Assembly: GCF_014646055.1 (NCBI RefSeq)
Contig: NZ_BMMS01000007.1
Coordinates: 124,001 to 188,000 of the forward strand
Length of the DNA stretch: 64,000 bases
Reading direction: 5' to 3'
Source of the DNA: Wenjunlia tyrosinilytica
GTDB taxonomy: Bacteria > Actinomycetota > Actinomycetes > Streptomycetales > Streptomycetaceae
The notes under the pieces were generated by a model. That model made no database searches. It was not told the DNA's origin and worked only from the letters and a program-made list of their open reading frames with translations. A program made the translations under genes and the position numbers. Positions 53,223-61,227 of the stretch are shown here, piece after piece; the first letter of the stretch is position 1, and every line of letters starts with the position of its first letter.

Positions 53223-54379
53223 TCCGGCGAATCGGAGCCGAGGAGCGCCGGGCTCGGCTCGGCGTGCGGCACCGGCTGGCCCTCTCCGCCCGCGCGGCGA
53301 CCCCCGAGGAGGTCGCCGACGCTGTCGTGGCACTGCACGCCACCGACCCGGCCACGGTGTTCCTGGCGGCGGGGGCACGGCTGCGGGAGCCGGGGCCGGG
53401 CCCCGTCGAGCGCGCGCTGTACGAGGACCGGACCCTGGTGCGGATGCACGGCATGCGCCACACGATCTTCGTCCTTCCGGCGGACCTGGCACCCGTCGTG
53501 CATGCCTCGACCACGCGGGCGGCCGCCGTCAGGGAGCGTTCCCGGCTGGTCAAGCACCTCGCGCAGTGGGCGAACCTCGACGAGCGGTGGCTGGGCGAGG
53601 TCGAGGCGGGCACCCTCGCGGCCCTGCGGGAGCACGGCCCGGCCACCGCCAATGAACTCGCCGTCCGGGAGCCGCGTCTGCGCACCCGGATGGTGGTCTT
53701 CCCGGGCACGGCTCAGGAAGGCCCGCAGGGCGTCTCCACGAGGATCCTGAGGGTCCTGGGCATGGACGGCCGTATCGTGCGCGGCCGTCCGCGCGGGGGC
53801 TGGACGAGCGGGCAGTACGAGTGGGCGCTCGCGGAGGAGCTGCCGGAGCCGTCGCCCACGGCGGCCAGGGAGGATCTGGTCCGCCGCTGGCTGGCCTCCC
53901 ACGGTCCGGGCACGGCCGCGGATCTGAAGTGGTGGACGGGCTGGACCCTCACCGATGTGCGCAAGGCGCTGTCCGCCGTGGGCGCGGAGGAGGTCGGGCT
54001 GGACGAGGGGCCCGGCTACGTCCTGCCCGGTGACACGGTGCCGACCGCCGAGCCCGAGCCCTGGGCGGCGTTGCTCCCGGGCCTGGACCCCACCCCGATG
54101 AGCCGTCGGCACCGCGACTGGTACCTCCCGCAGGAGCACCGGGCCGACCTGTTCGACCGGTCGGGCAATATCGGCCCCACCGTGTGGTGGAACGGCCGCA
54201 TTGTGGGCGGCTGGGCCCAGCGCCCGGACGGTGAGATCGTCCGCCGCCTGCTGGAGGACGTGCCGCGGGAGGCGCGGGAGGCGATCGACGCGGAGGCCGC
54301 CCGGCTGGCCGGCTGGGTGGGGGAGGTCAGGATCACCCCGCGCTTCCGCACCCCGCTGGAGCGGGAGCTGTCCGCGTAG
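53219..54379 (+). CDS. AlkZ-family (HTH_42) winged-helix protein
   Basis: 386 residues of the HTH_42 family, whose characterised members (AlkZ, YcaQ) are DNA glycosylases that unhook crosslinks or alkylated bases. Landmarks: RHRLALSARAATPEEVADAV, MRHTIFVLPADLAPVV, ARPAL-type region DLKWWTGWTLTDVRKALSAV, PGLDPTPMSRRHRDWYL and VWWNGRIVGGWAQR. The segment that carries the catalytic Q-x-Q/Q-x-D in studied enzymes reads LHATDP here, so the mechanism may differ. Coupled by ATGA to the VapB-like gene. Confidence 0.85.
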   Translation: MIRRIGAEERRARLGVRHRLALSARAATPEEVADAVVALHATDPATVFLAAGARLREPGPGPVERALYEDRTLVRMHGMRHTIFVLPADLAPVVHASTTRAAAVRERSRLVKHLAQWANLDERWLGEVEAGTLAALREHGPATANELAVREPRLRTRMVVFPGTAQEGPQGVSTRILRVLGMDGRIVRGRPRGGWTSGQYEWALAEELPEPSPTAAREDLVRRWLASHGPGTAADLKWWTGWTLTDVRKALSAVGAEEVGLDEGPGYVLPGDTVPTAEPEPWAALLPGLDPTPMSRRHRDWYLPQEHRADLFDRSGNIGPTVWWNGRIVGGWAQRPDGEIVRRLLEDVPREAREAIDAEAARLAGWVGEVRITPRFRTPLERELSA

Positions 54380-54535
54380 TCCTTTCCGTGGACCTGTCCG
54401 CGCAGGACCTGTCCCCCCGCAGGGCCTCTCCGCGTAGACGTGCAGGCGTGGACCTGTCCGCTGTGCCTCGGCGCCGACTCACCTGTGCCACGGCGACTCA
54501 CCTGTGCCACGGCGCCGGACCCGCCGACGCACCGC

Positions 54536-54570
54536 GGCCCCGTCTCCCTCGGGTTGAGGGAGACGGGGCC
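54536..54570. terminator. Bidirectional hairpin between the AlkZ-like gene and moeZ
   Basis: A perfect 15-bp inverted repeat (GGCCCCGTCTCCCTC and complement) with a GGGTT loop, between convergent genes. Confidence 0.85.
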
Positions 54571-54639
54571 CGGCGCAGGATGGCTGTCGAACGATGGCTA
54601 CGGGACGCGGTCGGCGCGGACGCCCGGTGGAGCGGGCGC

Positions 54640-55818
54640 CTAGTAGACCGGCTTCTCGGGCTCGATCTGGTTCACCCAGCCGATCACACCGCCACCGACG
54701 TGGACGGCGTCGGAGAAGCCCGCGGACTTCAGGACGGCGAGTACCTCGGCGGAGCGCACACCCGTCTTGCAGTGCAGGACGATCTTCTTGTCCTGCGGCA
54801 GGCCCTGCAGGGCGGTGCCCATGAGGAACTCGTTCTTCGGGACGAGCCGCGCGCCCGGGATGCTGACGATCTCGTACTCGTTGGGCTCGCGGACGTCGAT
54901 GACGTCGATGTTCTCTCCCGCGTCCATCCACTCCTTGAGCTGCTTGGGAGTGATGGTGGACTCGCGAGCGGCCTCCTGGGCCTCCTCCGACACGACACCG
55001 CAGAAGGCCTCGTAGTCGATGAGCTCGGTGACCGTGGGGTTCTTGCCGCAGACCGCGCACTCGGGGTCCTTGCGGACCTTGACCTGGCGGTAGGTCATCT
55101 CGAGGGCGTCGTAGATCATCAGACGGCCGACGAGGGGCTCACCGGTGCCGGTGAGGACCTTGATGGCCTCGGTGACCTGGATCGACCCGATCGACGCGCA
55201 CAGGACGCCGAGCACACCGCCCTCGGCGCAGGAGGGGACCATGCCCGGGGGCGGGGGCTCCGGGTACAGGCAGCGGTAGCAGGGACCGTGCTCGGACCAG
55301 AAGACCGACGCCTGGCCGTCGAAGCGGTAGATCGAACCCCACACGTACGGCTTGTTCAGCAGAACGCAGGCGTCGTTGACCAGGTAGCGGGTGGCGAAGT
55401 TGTCCGTGCCGTCCACGATCAGGTCGTACTGGGAGAAGATCTCCATGACGTTGTCGGCCTCGAGGCGCTCCTCGTGGAGGACGACGTTCACGTAGGGGTT
55501 GATCCCGAGAACGGAGTCGCGGGCCGACTCGGCCTTCGAGCGGCCGATGTCCGCCTGGCTGTGGATGATCTGGCGCTGCAGGTTCGACTCGTCGACCTCG
55601 TCGAACTCCACGATGCCGAGGGTGCCGACGCCGGCCGCGGCCAGGTACATCAACGCGGGCGATCCGAGGCCGCCGGCGCCCACACACAGCACCTTGGCGT
55701 TCTTCAGGCGCTTCTGCCCGTCCATCCCCACATCGGGGATGATGAGGTGGCGGGAGTACCTGCGGACCTCGTCGACAGTGAGCTCTGCAGCAGGCTCGAC
55801 CAGGGGTGGCAGCGACAC
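54640..55818 (-). CDS. moeZ: Adenylyltransferase/sulfurtransferase MoeZ
   Basis: 392 residues. A ThiF/MoeB E1-like domain (VGAGGLGSPALMYLAAAGVG near 47; DESNLQRQ with the arginine finger at about 82; zinc cysteines C180, C183, C254 and C257) is fused to a C-terminal rhodanese domain with active-site Cys350 (HCKTGVRS). MoeZ activates and thiolates sulfur-carrier proteins for molybdopterin, cysteine and other sulfur metabolites. GTG at 55818 has GGAG six bases upstream and matches the length I recall for the S. coelicolor orthologue. A SigR promoter lies upstream. Confidence 0.95.
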   Translation of the reverse strand: MSLPPLVEPAAELTVDEVRRYSRHLIIPDVGMDGQKRLKNAKVLCVGAGGLGSPALMYLAAAGVGTLGIVEFDEVDESNLQRQIIHSQADIGRSKAESARDSVLGINPYVNVVLHEERLEADNVMEIFSQYDLIVDGTDNFATRYLVNDACVLLNKPYVWGSIYRFDGQASVFWSEHGPCYRCLYPEPPPPGMVPSCAEGGVLGVLCASIGSIQVTEAIKVLTGTGEPLVGRLMIYDALEMTYRQVKVRKDPECAVCGKNPTVTELIDYEAFCGVVSEEAQEAARESTITPKQLKEWMDAGENIDVIDVREPNEYEIVSIPGARLVPKNEFLMGTALQGLPQDKKIVLHCKTGVRSAEVLAVLKSAGFSDAVHVGGGVIGWVNQIEPEKPVY

Positions 55819-55861
55819 GGGGACTCCGTTGGTCGGTGGAAGTACGTTTTCTCTTCCCCGT

Positions 55862-55888
55862 AACAGTGCCACGGCCGTCGGCATTCCG
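55862..55888 (-). promoter_or_regulatory. SigR-dependent promoter of moeZ
   Basis: Minus strand: CGGAAT (55888-55883), 18 bases, GTT (55864-55862), the SigR consensus. It is about 45 bases before the GTG at 55818. Confidence 0.85.
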
Positions 55889-55987
55889 AGACACAGGGTC
55901 CGTAGAGCGAGACACACGGTGGCCGTATCCCGGGCAGTCCGCGAATTGCCCGCTTCGACCCGCTTTGCCCCTCGCGATCCGCGAGGG

Positions 55988-57010
55988 TCAGCCGGTGCAC
56001 GGCGGCGGGCCGTCACGCACCGACCGCACCTGCTGCGCCCAGTACCCCGGCAGCCCCTCCCACGGGTCCGCGCCTGTCCGGTCGGTCAGGTGGACGGTGG
56101 CCGCCCCCTGCCACCGGGCCAGCCGCAGGGCCGTCTCCATATGGGCTCTCGGGACGCCGTGCACGAGGTGGCAGAACCGCTCCGGCGGGTGGTTCTCGGT
56201 CCAGGCGGCCGGCTGCGCCCACCGGTACCGCGACCAGGGGCCCTCGAACGTCACCAGCTGGTCGGCCGCCTCCAGGTAGCCGGGATCGGGGTACGCCCCA
56301 TGGCCGGAGACGATGTGCGCCCGCCCGGTCAGCGCGCGGAGCCTGGCCACCGTCCTCCGGTACTCCTCCAGCGCGTGCCCGTCCAACGGCGCCCGGTCCA
56401 GGTAGTAGCCGTCCACGCGGTACCACTCCAGATACCGGCCGGCCTCCGGCAGCAGCTCGCCCGCACGGCGGCCGCCGCGGGCGGCGTCGAGCAGGCCGAG
56501 CAGCCGCACCCCCGCCTCACGCAGCCGGGCCGCGGCGTCGAGGAAGAGCGGGTCGGGGCGGACGCCCGGCCCCCGGTGGACATTGATCACGACCCAGTGC
56601 AACGGGGTGCCGGGGCGGGTCAGCTCCGCCCACTCGCCGGGGGCGAAGAGGGGATGGGCGTAGGCGAGCACGCCGAGCCCGAGCCGGTCGAGGGGGACGC
56701 CCGCGCGCCGGGGAACGGGAAGGTGCCTGCGCCCGGTCCGGGAGAGGGCCGGGCCGGCACCCGGCGTGCCGGGGCCGGTGCCGCCGGTGCCGCCGGTGCC
56801 GCTTTCCGGGGCGCCGGGGCCGCCGCCGGCCCTTCCCGGGGCGCCGGGGCCGCCGCCGGCCCTTCCCGGGGCGCCGGGGCCGCCGCTGCTCCTTCCCCGG
56901 GCGCCGGGGGCCGCCGCTGCTCCTTCCCCGGCCGCCGCCGGGGGGCCGTTTCCCGGGGTGCGTCTGCCAGGGGTACCGCCGCTGTCCGGGGTGGGGGTCA
57001 GACTCGGCAT
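55988..57010 (-). CDS. Spherulin-4-like glycoside hydrolase (Pel-like operon, gene 4)
   Basis: 340 residues. After a 105-residue Gly/Pro/Ala/Arg-rich tail with repeated GAPGRAGGGP-type units comes a spherulin-4-like TIM-barrel: LHWVVINVHRGPG, VRLLGLLDAARGGRR, YRVDGYYLDRAP and LVTFEGPW. Family members such as fungal Sph3 (GH135) cut alpha-1,4-N-acetylgalactosamine polymers. The catalytic-type Asp (YYLD) and Glu (TFE) are kept, but the usual DE pair reads DR here. No signal peptide is seen. Its start overlaps the epimerase stop by 13 bases; it is the last gene of the operon. Confidence 0.82.
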   Translation of the reverse strand: MPSLTPTPDSGGTPGRRTPGNGPPAAAGEGAAAAPGARGRSSGGPGAPGRAGGGPGAPGRAGGGPGAPESGTGGTGGTGPGTPGAGPALSRTGRRHLPVPRRAGVPLDRLGLGVLAYAHPLFAPGEWAELTRPGTPLHWVVINVHRGPGVRPDPLFLDAAARLREAGVRLLGLLDAARGGRRAGELLPEAGRYLEWYRVDGYYLDRAPLDGHALEEYRRTVARLRALTGRAHIVSGHGAYPDPGYLEAADQLVTFEGPWSRYRWAQPAAWTENHPPERFCHLVHGVPRAHMETALRLARWQGAATVHLTDRTGADPWEGLPGYWAQQVRSVRDGPPPCTG

Positions 57011-57915
57011 GCCGCCTCCATCCACACATCCGCCAGGGACTCGTCCATCCCGATCCGGGCCCGCCAGCCGAGCCGGTCCCTGGCGGTGCGCACATCGGCC
57101 TGCTGCCACACCCCGCAGCCGTCGAGCGGGCGCCGGTCGCCGTCGGGGCCGAGGTCGCCGGGCTCGTCGAGTTCGAGCAGGCGGCCGGTGAAGCCGGCCG
57201 TCCTGGCCAGCGCCGAGGCCGCGTCCCGCAGGCGGACGGCGTGGCCGGTGCCGATGTTGATCACCCCCTGCGCCGCCGAGAGCGAAGCCGCGTGCACCGC
57301 GCGGGCCACGTCACGGACATCCACGAAGTCCCGCAGCACCGACATGCCGCCGACCTTCACCTCGCCCTCCCCGATCTGCATCGCCCGGCGCAGCGAGTCG
57401 GCGATGCGGCCGAGCGGGGTGCCCAGCGGGGTGCCGGGGCCGATGGGGGTGAAGACCCGCAGGACGACGGCGTCGAGTCCGGAGCCGAGGACGAGTTCGG
57501 TGGCGGTCAGCTTGCTCACTCCGTAGGCGCCATTGGGCCTGGGCAGGGCTTCCTCGCCGGTGGAGGAGCCGACCGGGGACGGCCCGTACTCGGCGGAGGA
57601 GCCGATCTGTACGAGCCTGGCGGTACAGGTGCTGCGGCGGACCGCCTCGCAGACGGTCGCCACGGAGATGGTGTTGGCGCGCACGAGGTCGCGGGCGGTG
57701 CCCACGGTCGTTCCGGCGCAGTTGATCACGACTCCGGGCTGGATCGCGTCCATGAAGCGGGCGAGCGCGCCGGGGCTGCCGGTGGAGAGGTCGAACCGGA
57801 CGTCGGCGCTGTCGCGGCGCCCCAGTGCGGTGAGCTGGACGGCCGGGTCGGCGAGCAGCCGGTCGGTGACGTGCCGGCCGAGGAATCCGTCCGCGCCTAG
57901 GAGAAGAACCCTCAT
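56998..57915 (-). CDS. NAD-dependent sugar epimerase (Pel-like operon, gene 3)
   Basis: 305 residues of extended-SDR fold: LLLGADGFLGRHVTDRLLAD at the N-terminus, a NCAGTTVGTARD loop, catalytic-type Ser (IGSSAEYG) and YxxxK (AYGVSKL), and the RDFVDVRDVARAV segment of GalE-like enzymes. A nucleotide-sugar 4-epimerase or reductase role is likely; UDP-GlcNAc/GalNAc interconversion would suit the operon (inference). Its ATG overlaps the previous stop as ATGA. Confidence 0.88.
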   Translation of the reverse strand: MRVLLLGADGFLGRHVTDRLLADPAVQLTALGRRDSADVRFDLSTGSPGALARFMDAIQPGVVINCAGTTVGTARDLVRANTISVATVCEAVRRSTCTARLVQIGSSAEYGPSPVGSSTGEEALPRPNGAYGVSKLTATELVLGSGLDAVVLRVFTPIGPGTPLGTPLGRIADSLRRAMQIGEGEVKVGGMSVLRDFVDVRDVARAVHAASLSAAQGVINIGTGHAVRLRDAASALARTAGFTGRLLELDEPGDLGPDGDRRPLDGCGVWQQADVRTARDRLGWRARIGMDESLADVWMEAACRV

Positions 57916-59030
57916 GGTGTCGCGTTCCTTTGATCTTGAAGAGTGGGTTGGAGCGGTGAACTGTGGCTCGAGGCACGACCGAGGGCGCGGAAGCCGTGGG
58001 CGAGCAGCGCGAGGGCGGCGGCCGAGCAGGTCAGGCCCTGGACGGCGCCGGGGTGGGTGGCGAGCAGTCCCTCGTGGGGATGGGTGAGGGCGGCGCTCGC
58101 GGCGGCGAGGGCGAGGGCCGCCGCCTGCAGGGCGCAGGCGAGGGCGCAGCCCAGGCCCGCGGCGGCCGGGTGGCCGTGCACGGTGAGCAGGCGGGCGAGG
58201 AAGAACAGCAGCCCCAGGGCGGCCGAGGCGGCGATCCCGGCCGGGTCGGCGCGTCCGGTGGCGAGCAGGTCGGCGGCGGCGAGCAGCCCGAGAAGGCAGG
58301 GCAGGAAGAGCAGGACCGCGCCCGCGACGAGAGGGCGCACGGCGGCGGCGAACTCGCGCAGGCTGGGCGCGGGTGCGAGGCGGGACCGGGCCTTGCGGGC
58401 GAACCACGCCGCGCACCAGGCGGCGGGCAGGACGGCGAAGGCCAGGGCGGTGGTCCGGGCGACGGCGGCCGGGTCGGGATGGAGGGCTTGGAGGTGGGTG
58501 GGCGGCCGACCGGACAGGCCGATGGCCAACGCGCGCTCGCCGAGCAGCGAGAACGCCGCCAGCCAGAGAGTCCACAGCCACTGGCCGGGCGACGAGAGCG
58601 CCGCGCCGCGGTGCAGCGGCCCCCGGCGCAGGCAGAGCAGAAGCGCCGACCCGGCGGCCACGGCGGTGAGGACCCCGGCCACGAGCTCATCGGCCGGGCG
58701 CAGCCGCATGGTCACCGCGCCGGTGAGGCAGCAGAGCCCGGGCAGGAGATGGACGAGTGGCATGACGGCGGTGCGCTGGGGTTCAGCAGCGCGGTGCTCG
58801 TGGCCGGGCGCGCGTTCCCTGGGCACCCGGGCGTAGAGCTCCTCGGCGAGCGAGAACACATCCCGGTGCCGAAAGTCCCAGGCCACCCGGTCGGTGATGC
58901 CGTGGGCCTCGAGCCCGGCCGCGATCTCCAGGGGATGGGTGGCCCGAGCGCACAGCTCACGATGGCGGTGCATGAGAACCCGCACGGGATCGGCGGGGCC
59001 CCGACGGCGAGAAGCCTGAGTCGCGCTCAA
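57912..59030 (-). CDS. Polytopic membrane protein (Pel-like operon, gene 2)
   Basis: About 372 residues: a soluble N-terminus (about 1-85) with HRHRELCARATHPLEIAAGL and DFRHRDVFSLAEELYARVPR, then about nine hydrophobic helices to near the C-terminus. The chosen start is a TTG at 59030 with a perfect GGAGG at seven bases, overlapping the glycosyltransferase TGA as TTGA; ATG at about 58973 is an alternative. It is not recognisably PelG, but its position suggests a polymer-export or membrane partner for the glycosyltransferase. Function unknown. Confidence 0.78.
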   Translation of the reverse strand: MSATQASRRRGPADPVRVLMHRHRELCARATHPLEIAAGLEAHGITDRVAWDFRHRDVFSLAEELYARVPRERAPGHEHRAAEPQRTAVMPLVHLLPGLCCLTGAVTMRLRPADELVAGVLTAVAAGSALLLCLRRGPLHRGAALSSPGQWLWTLWLAAFSLLGERALAIGLSGRPPTHLQALHPDPAAVARTTALAFAVLPAAWCAAWFARKARSRLAPAPSLREFAAAVRPLVAGAVLLFLPCLLGLLAAADLLATGRADPAGIAASAALGLLFFLARLLTVHGHPAAAGLGCALACALQAAALALAAASAALTHPHEGLLATHPGAVQGLTCSAAALALLAHGFRALGRASSHSSPLQPTLQDQRNATP

Positions 59031-61069
59031 GACCGCACCTCCGAAGCCCCGACGCCGAGCGGCCGGCACTCGTCGAGCGCTTCGGGCCGCGGGAGCGTCT
59101 CGCGGTCCACGAGGGCCGGACCGTCCGTGAGGGGGGCCCGCTCCTCGTAGGGCTCGTCCGCGAGGCTCCCGTGGTCCACGAAGTGGGCGCCGTCCGTCCA
59201 GTGCTCGGGCTCCTCGAAGGGCTCGCCGTGCTCCAGGGCCTCGCGGCCTGCGAGCGCCGCACCTTCATCACGGCGCGCACGGCCCTCGACCGGCTCCCGG
59301 TCGGCGTGGTGTACGTGGTCCTGCGACCGGTCGTGCGCCCCGAGAGCGGCGCGGTCCTCCAGGAGGTCGCTGCGGTCCAGGAGTCCGGGCGCCGCCGGAG
59401 CCTCGTGGGTGCCGTCGTCCAGCAGCTCGGCGGGCTCGAACGCCCCGCCCTGCGCCGCGGCTTCGCCGGCCCACCTCGGGGCGTGTCGGTCGGCCTTGCC
59501 CGAGGTCCACCTTCCTGGGACGTGGGGCTGCGCAGGGCGGGTGAAAGGGGACTCGGCACTGGGGGCCGGGCGGGCCGGGCAGTGCGAGACCAGGTCCAGG
59601 TAGATCTCCCGGAACGCCTCGACCGTCCGTTCCACGGCGAACAGTTCCTGGGCCCTCGCTCTCGCCGCAGCTCCCAGCCGGTCCCGGCGTTCCCGGTCCT
59701 CCAGCAGATCGAGGCATGCCGCCGCCAGCGCCTTCGGGTTGCGTGGCGGGACCACCAGGCCGGTGCCGCCGATGACCTCGCGCACGGCGCCCGCGTCGGT
59801 CGACACCGTCGCCCGGCCGCAGAACATCGCCTCGACCAGCGTCCCCGGGAAGCCCTCCACGATGCTGGAGAGCACCACCACGCTCCCGGCCGCGTACGCG
59901 TCGCGGATCGTCGGGACCTCGGGCGTACCGATGTCCTCGAAGGTCACCGGGCTCTCGCCGACGCTGCGGGTGTCCTGCGCCTCGTCGGGGAAGAGCTGCG
60001 CCGCCAGCGTCCGGCAGTGGGCCAGGTAGGGCTCGCTGCCGCGCCGCACCGGGCCGATGATCCGCAGCTTCGCGTGCGGCAGTTGCTGCCGCACCCCGGT
60101 GAAGGCGTGCAGCAGCGCGGCGATGTCCTTGGCGGGTTCCAGGCGGCCGACCCACACCAGCGTCGGGTCCTCGGGCTCGTCCCCGGCCGGGGCCAGCCGG
60201 GAGGCGTCGATGCCCGGGTACACGGTCCGGATGCGGGAACGGTCGGCACCGCATCGTTCCTGCCAACGCCGGTTGTGCGTATTGCCCGGCGTGGTCAGGT
60301 CCGCCCGGCGGTAGATCTCGCCCGCCAGCAGCCGGTGGAACGCCGACAGCAGCGCCCGCACGGGTGCCGCCGTGCCGTGGCCGCGCCCCGCGACATACGC
60401 GTCGCGCAGCTGGATGCCGTACTCGGTGACCAGCAGCGGGGTGCCGAAGAAGCGTTTGGCCACGAGCCCCGGCAGCCCCGCCAGGCCACCCGAGGCGGCA
60501 TGGCACAGATCGGCCCCCGCCAGCCCGTCCTCGTCGTACCAGGGCGCGGACAGCGGCCGGAGCCTGCGCTCCAGCAGTTCCGTGGCCGCTATGAGGTCGC
60601 AGACTCCCGCGGTGGCGACCGCGGCGGGCGCGCCCGCCGCCCCGCACCGCTCCTCCAGCGCCCGCAGTGCCTCCTCGGAGCGCAGGAAGGGTCCCAGGGG
60701 CCCCCGTTCGCGGGCGAGTTCGGCCAGTCCGTACAGCCCCGAGGCGAAACGGTCCGCCACGCGGGACGAACCCTCCACGGCGTCCCCGGCGGTCAGCGCC
60801 CCCAGCAACTCCCGGTAGTGCGCGAGGTGTTCACGCGCCCGTCGGCCTCCCACCGCGGTCCCGCCGTGCGCCGGGCCCCCCAGCGCCTGCGTCCGCACAC
60901 CGCGCACATTCGCGGGCAGCCGGCCCTCGTCCCTCTCACCGGGCCCCCAGCCCAGGGTGTAGACCTCGAAGTCATGGCCGGGCATTGCGCGGACCAGCCG
61001 GTCGCACCAGGCGCCGGGGCCACTGCTCGCATACGGATAGCCACGTTCCGTGATCAGTGTGATGCGCAC
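59027..61069 (-). CDS. PelF-like GT4 glycosyltransferase (Pel-like operon, gene 1)
   Basis: 680 residues. The N-terminus has the PelF/DUF3492 signature (ITLITERGYPYASSGPGAWC), then CHAASGGLAGLPG and LLVTEYGIQLRDAYVAGRG, followed by a GT-B C-lobe (VWVGRLEPAKDIAALLHAF, nucleotide-sugar site with SSIVEGFPGTLVEAMFCGRA). PelF uses UDP-GalNAc/GlcNAc to build the Pel polymer. The family core ends near residue 497; a 180-residue Glu/Asp/His/Ala-rich repetitive tail follows. GTG at 61069 has GAGGGAG upstream. It is the first gene of the operon. Confidence 0.88.
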   Translation of the reverse strand: MRITLITERGYPYASSGPGAWCDRLVRAMPGHDFEVYTLGWGPGERDEGRLPANVRGVRTQALGGPAHGGTAVGGRRAREHLAHYRELLGALTAGDAVEGSSRVADRFASGLYGLAELARERGPLGPFLRSEEALRALEERCGAAGAPAAVATAGVCDLIAATELLERRLRPLSAPWYDEDGLAGADLCHAASGGLAGLPGLVAKRFFGTPLLVTEYGIQLRDAYVAGRGHGTAAPVRALLSAFHRLLAGEIYRRADLTTPGNTHNRRWQERCGADRSRIRTVYPGIDASRLAPAGDEPEDPTLVWVGRLEPAKDIAALLHAFTGVRQQLPHAKLRIIGPVRRGSEPYLAHCRTLAAQLFPDEAQDTRSVGESPVTFEDIGTPEVPTIRDAYAAGSVVVLSSIVEGFPGTLVEAMFCGRATVSTDAGAVREVIGGTGLVVPPRNPKALAAACLDLLEDRERRDRLGAAARARAQELFAVERTVEAFREIYLDLVSHCPARPAPSAESPFTRPAQPHVPGRWTSGKADRHAPRWAGEAAAQGGAFEPAELLDDGTHEAPAAPGLLDRSDLLEDRAALGAHDRSQDHVHHADREPVEGRARRDEGAALAGREALEHGEPFEEPEHWTDGAHFVDHGSLADEPYEERAPLTDGPALVDRETLPRPEALDECRPLGVGASEVRS

Positions 61070-61227
61070 GGCGGCATCTCCCTCGTGGACAGTCGGGCCA
61101 GTGGACGATCGGGCCAACGGATCGGGTCCCGCACGACGTTAGGCCCGCACACCGATGGCGCGACGGACGGTTGTCCACCGCGCCATCAGAAGGGGTGAAA
61201 GCCCGTAACCTTCCCGGCGATCATCCG

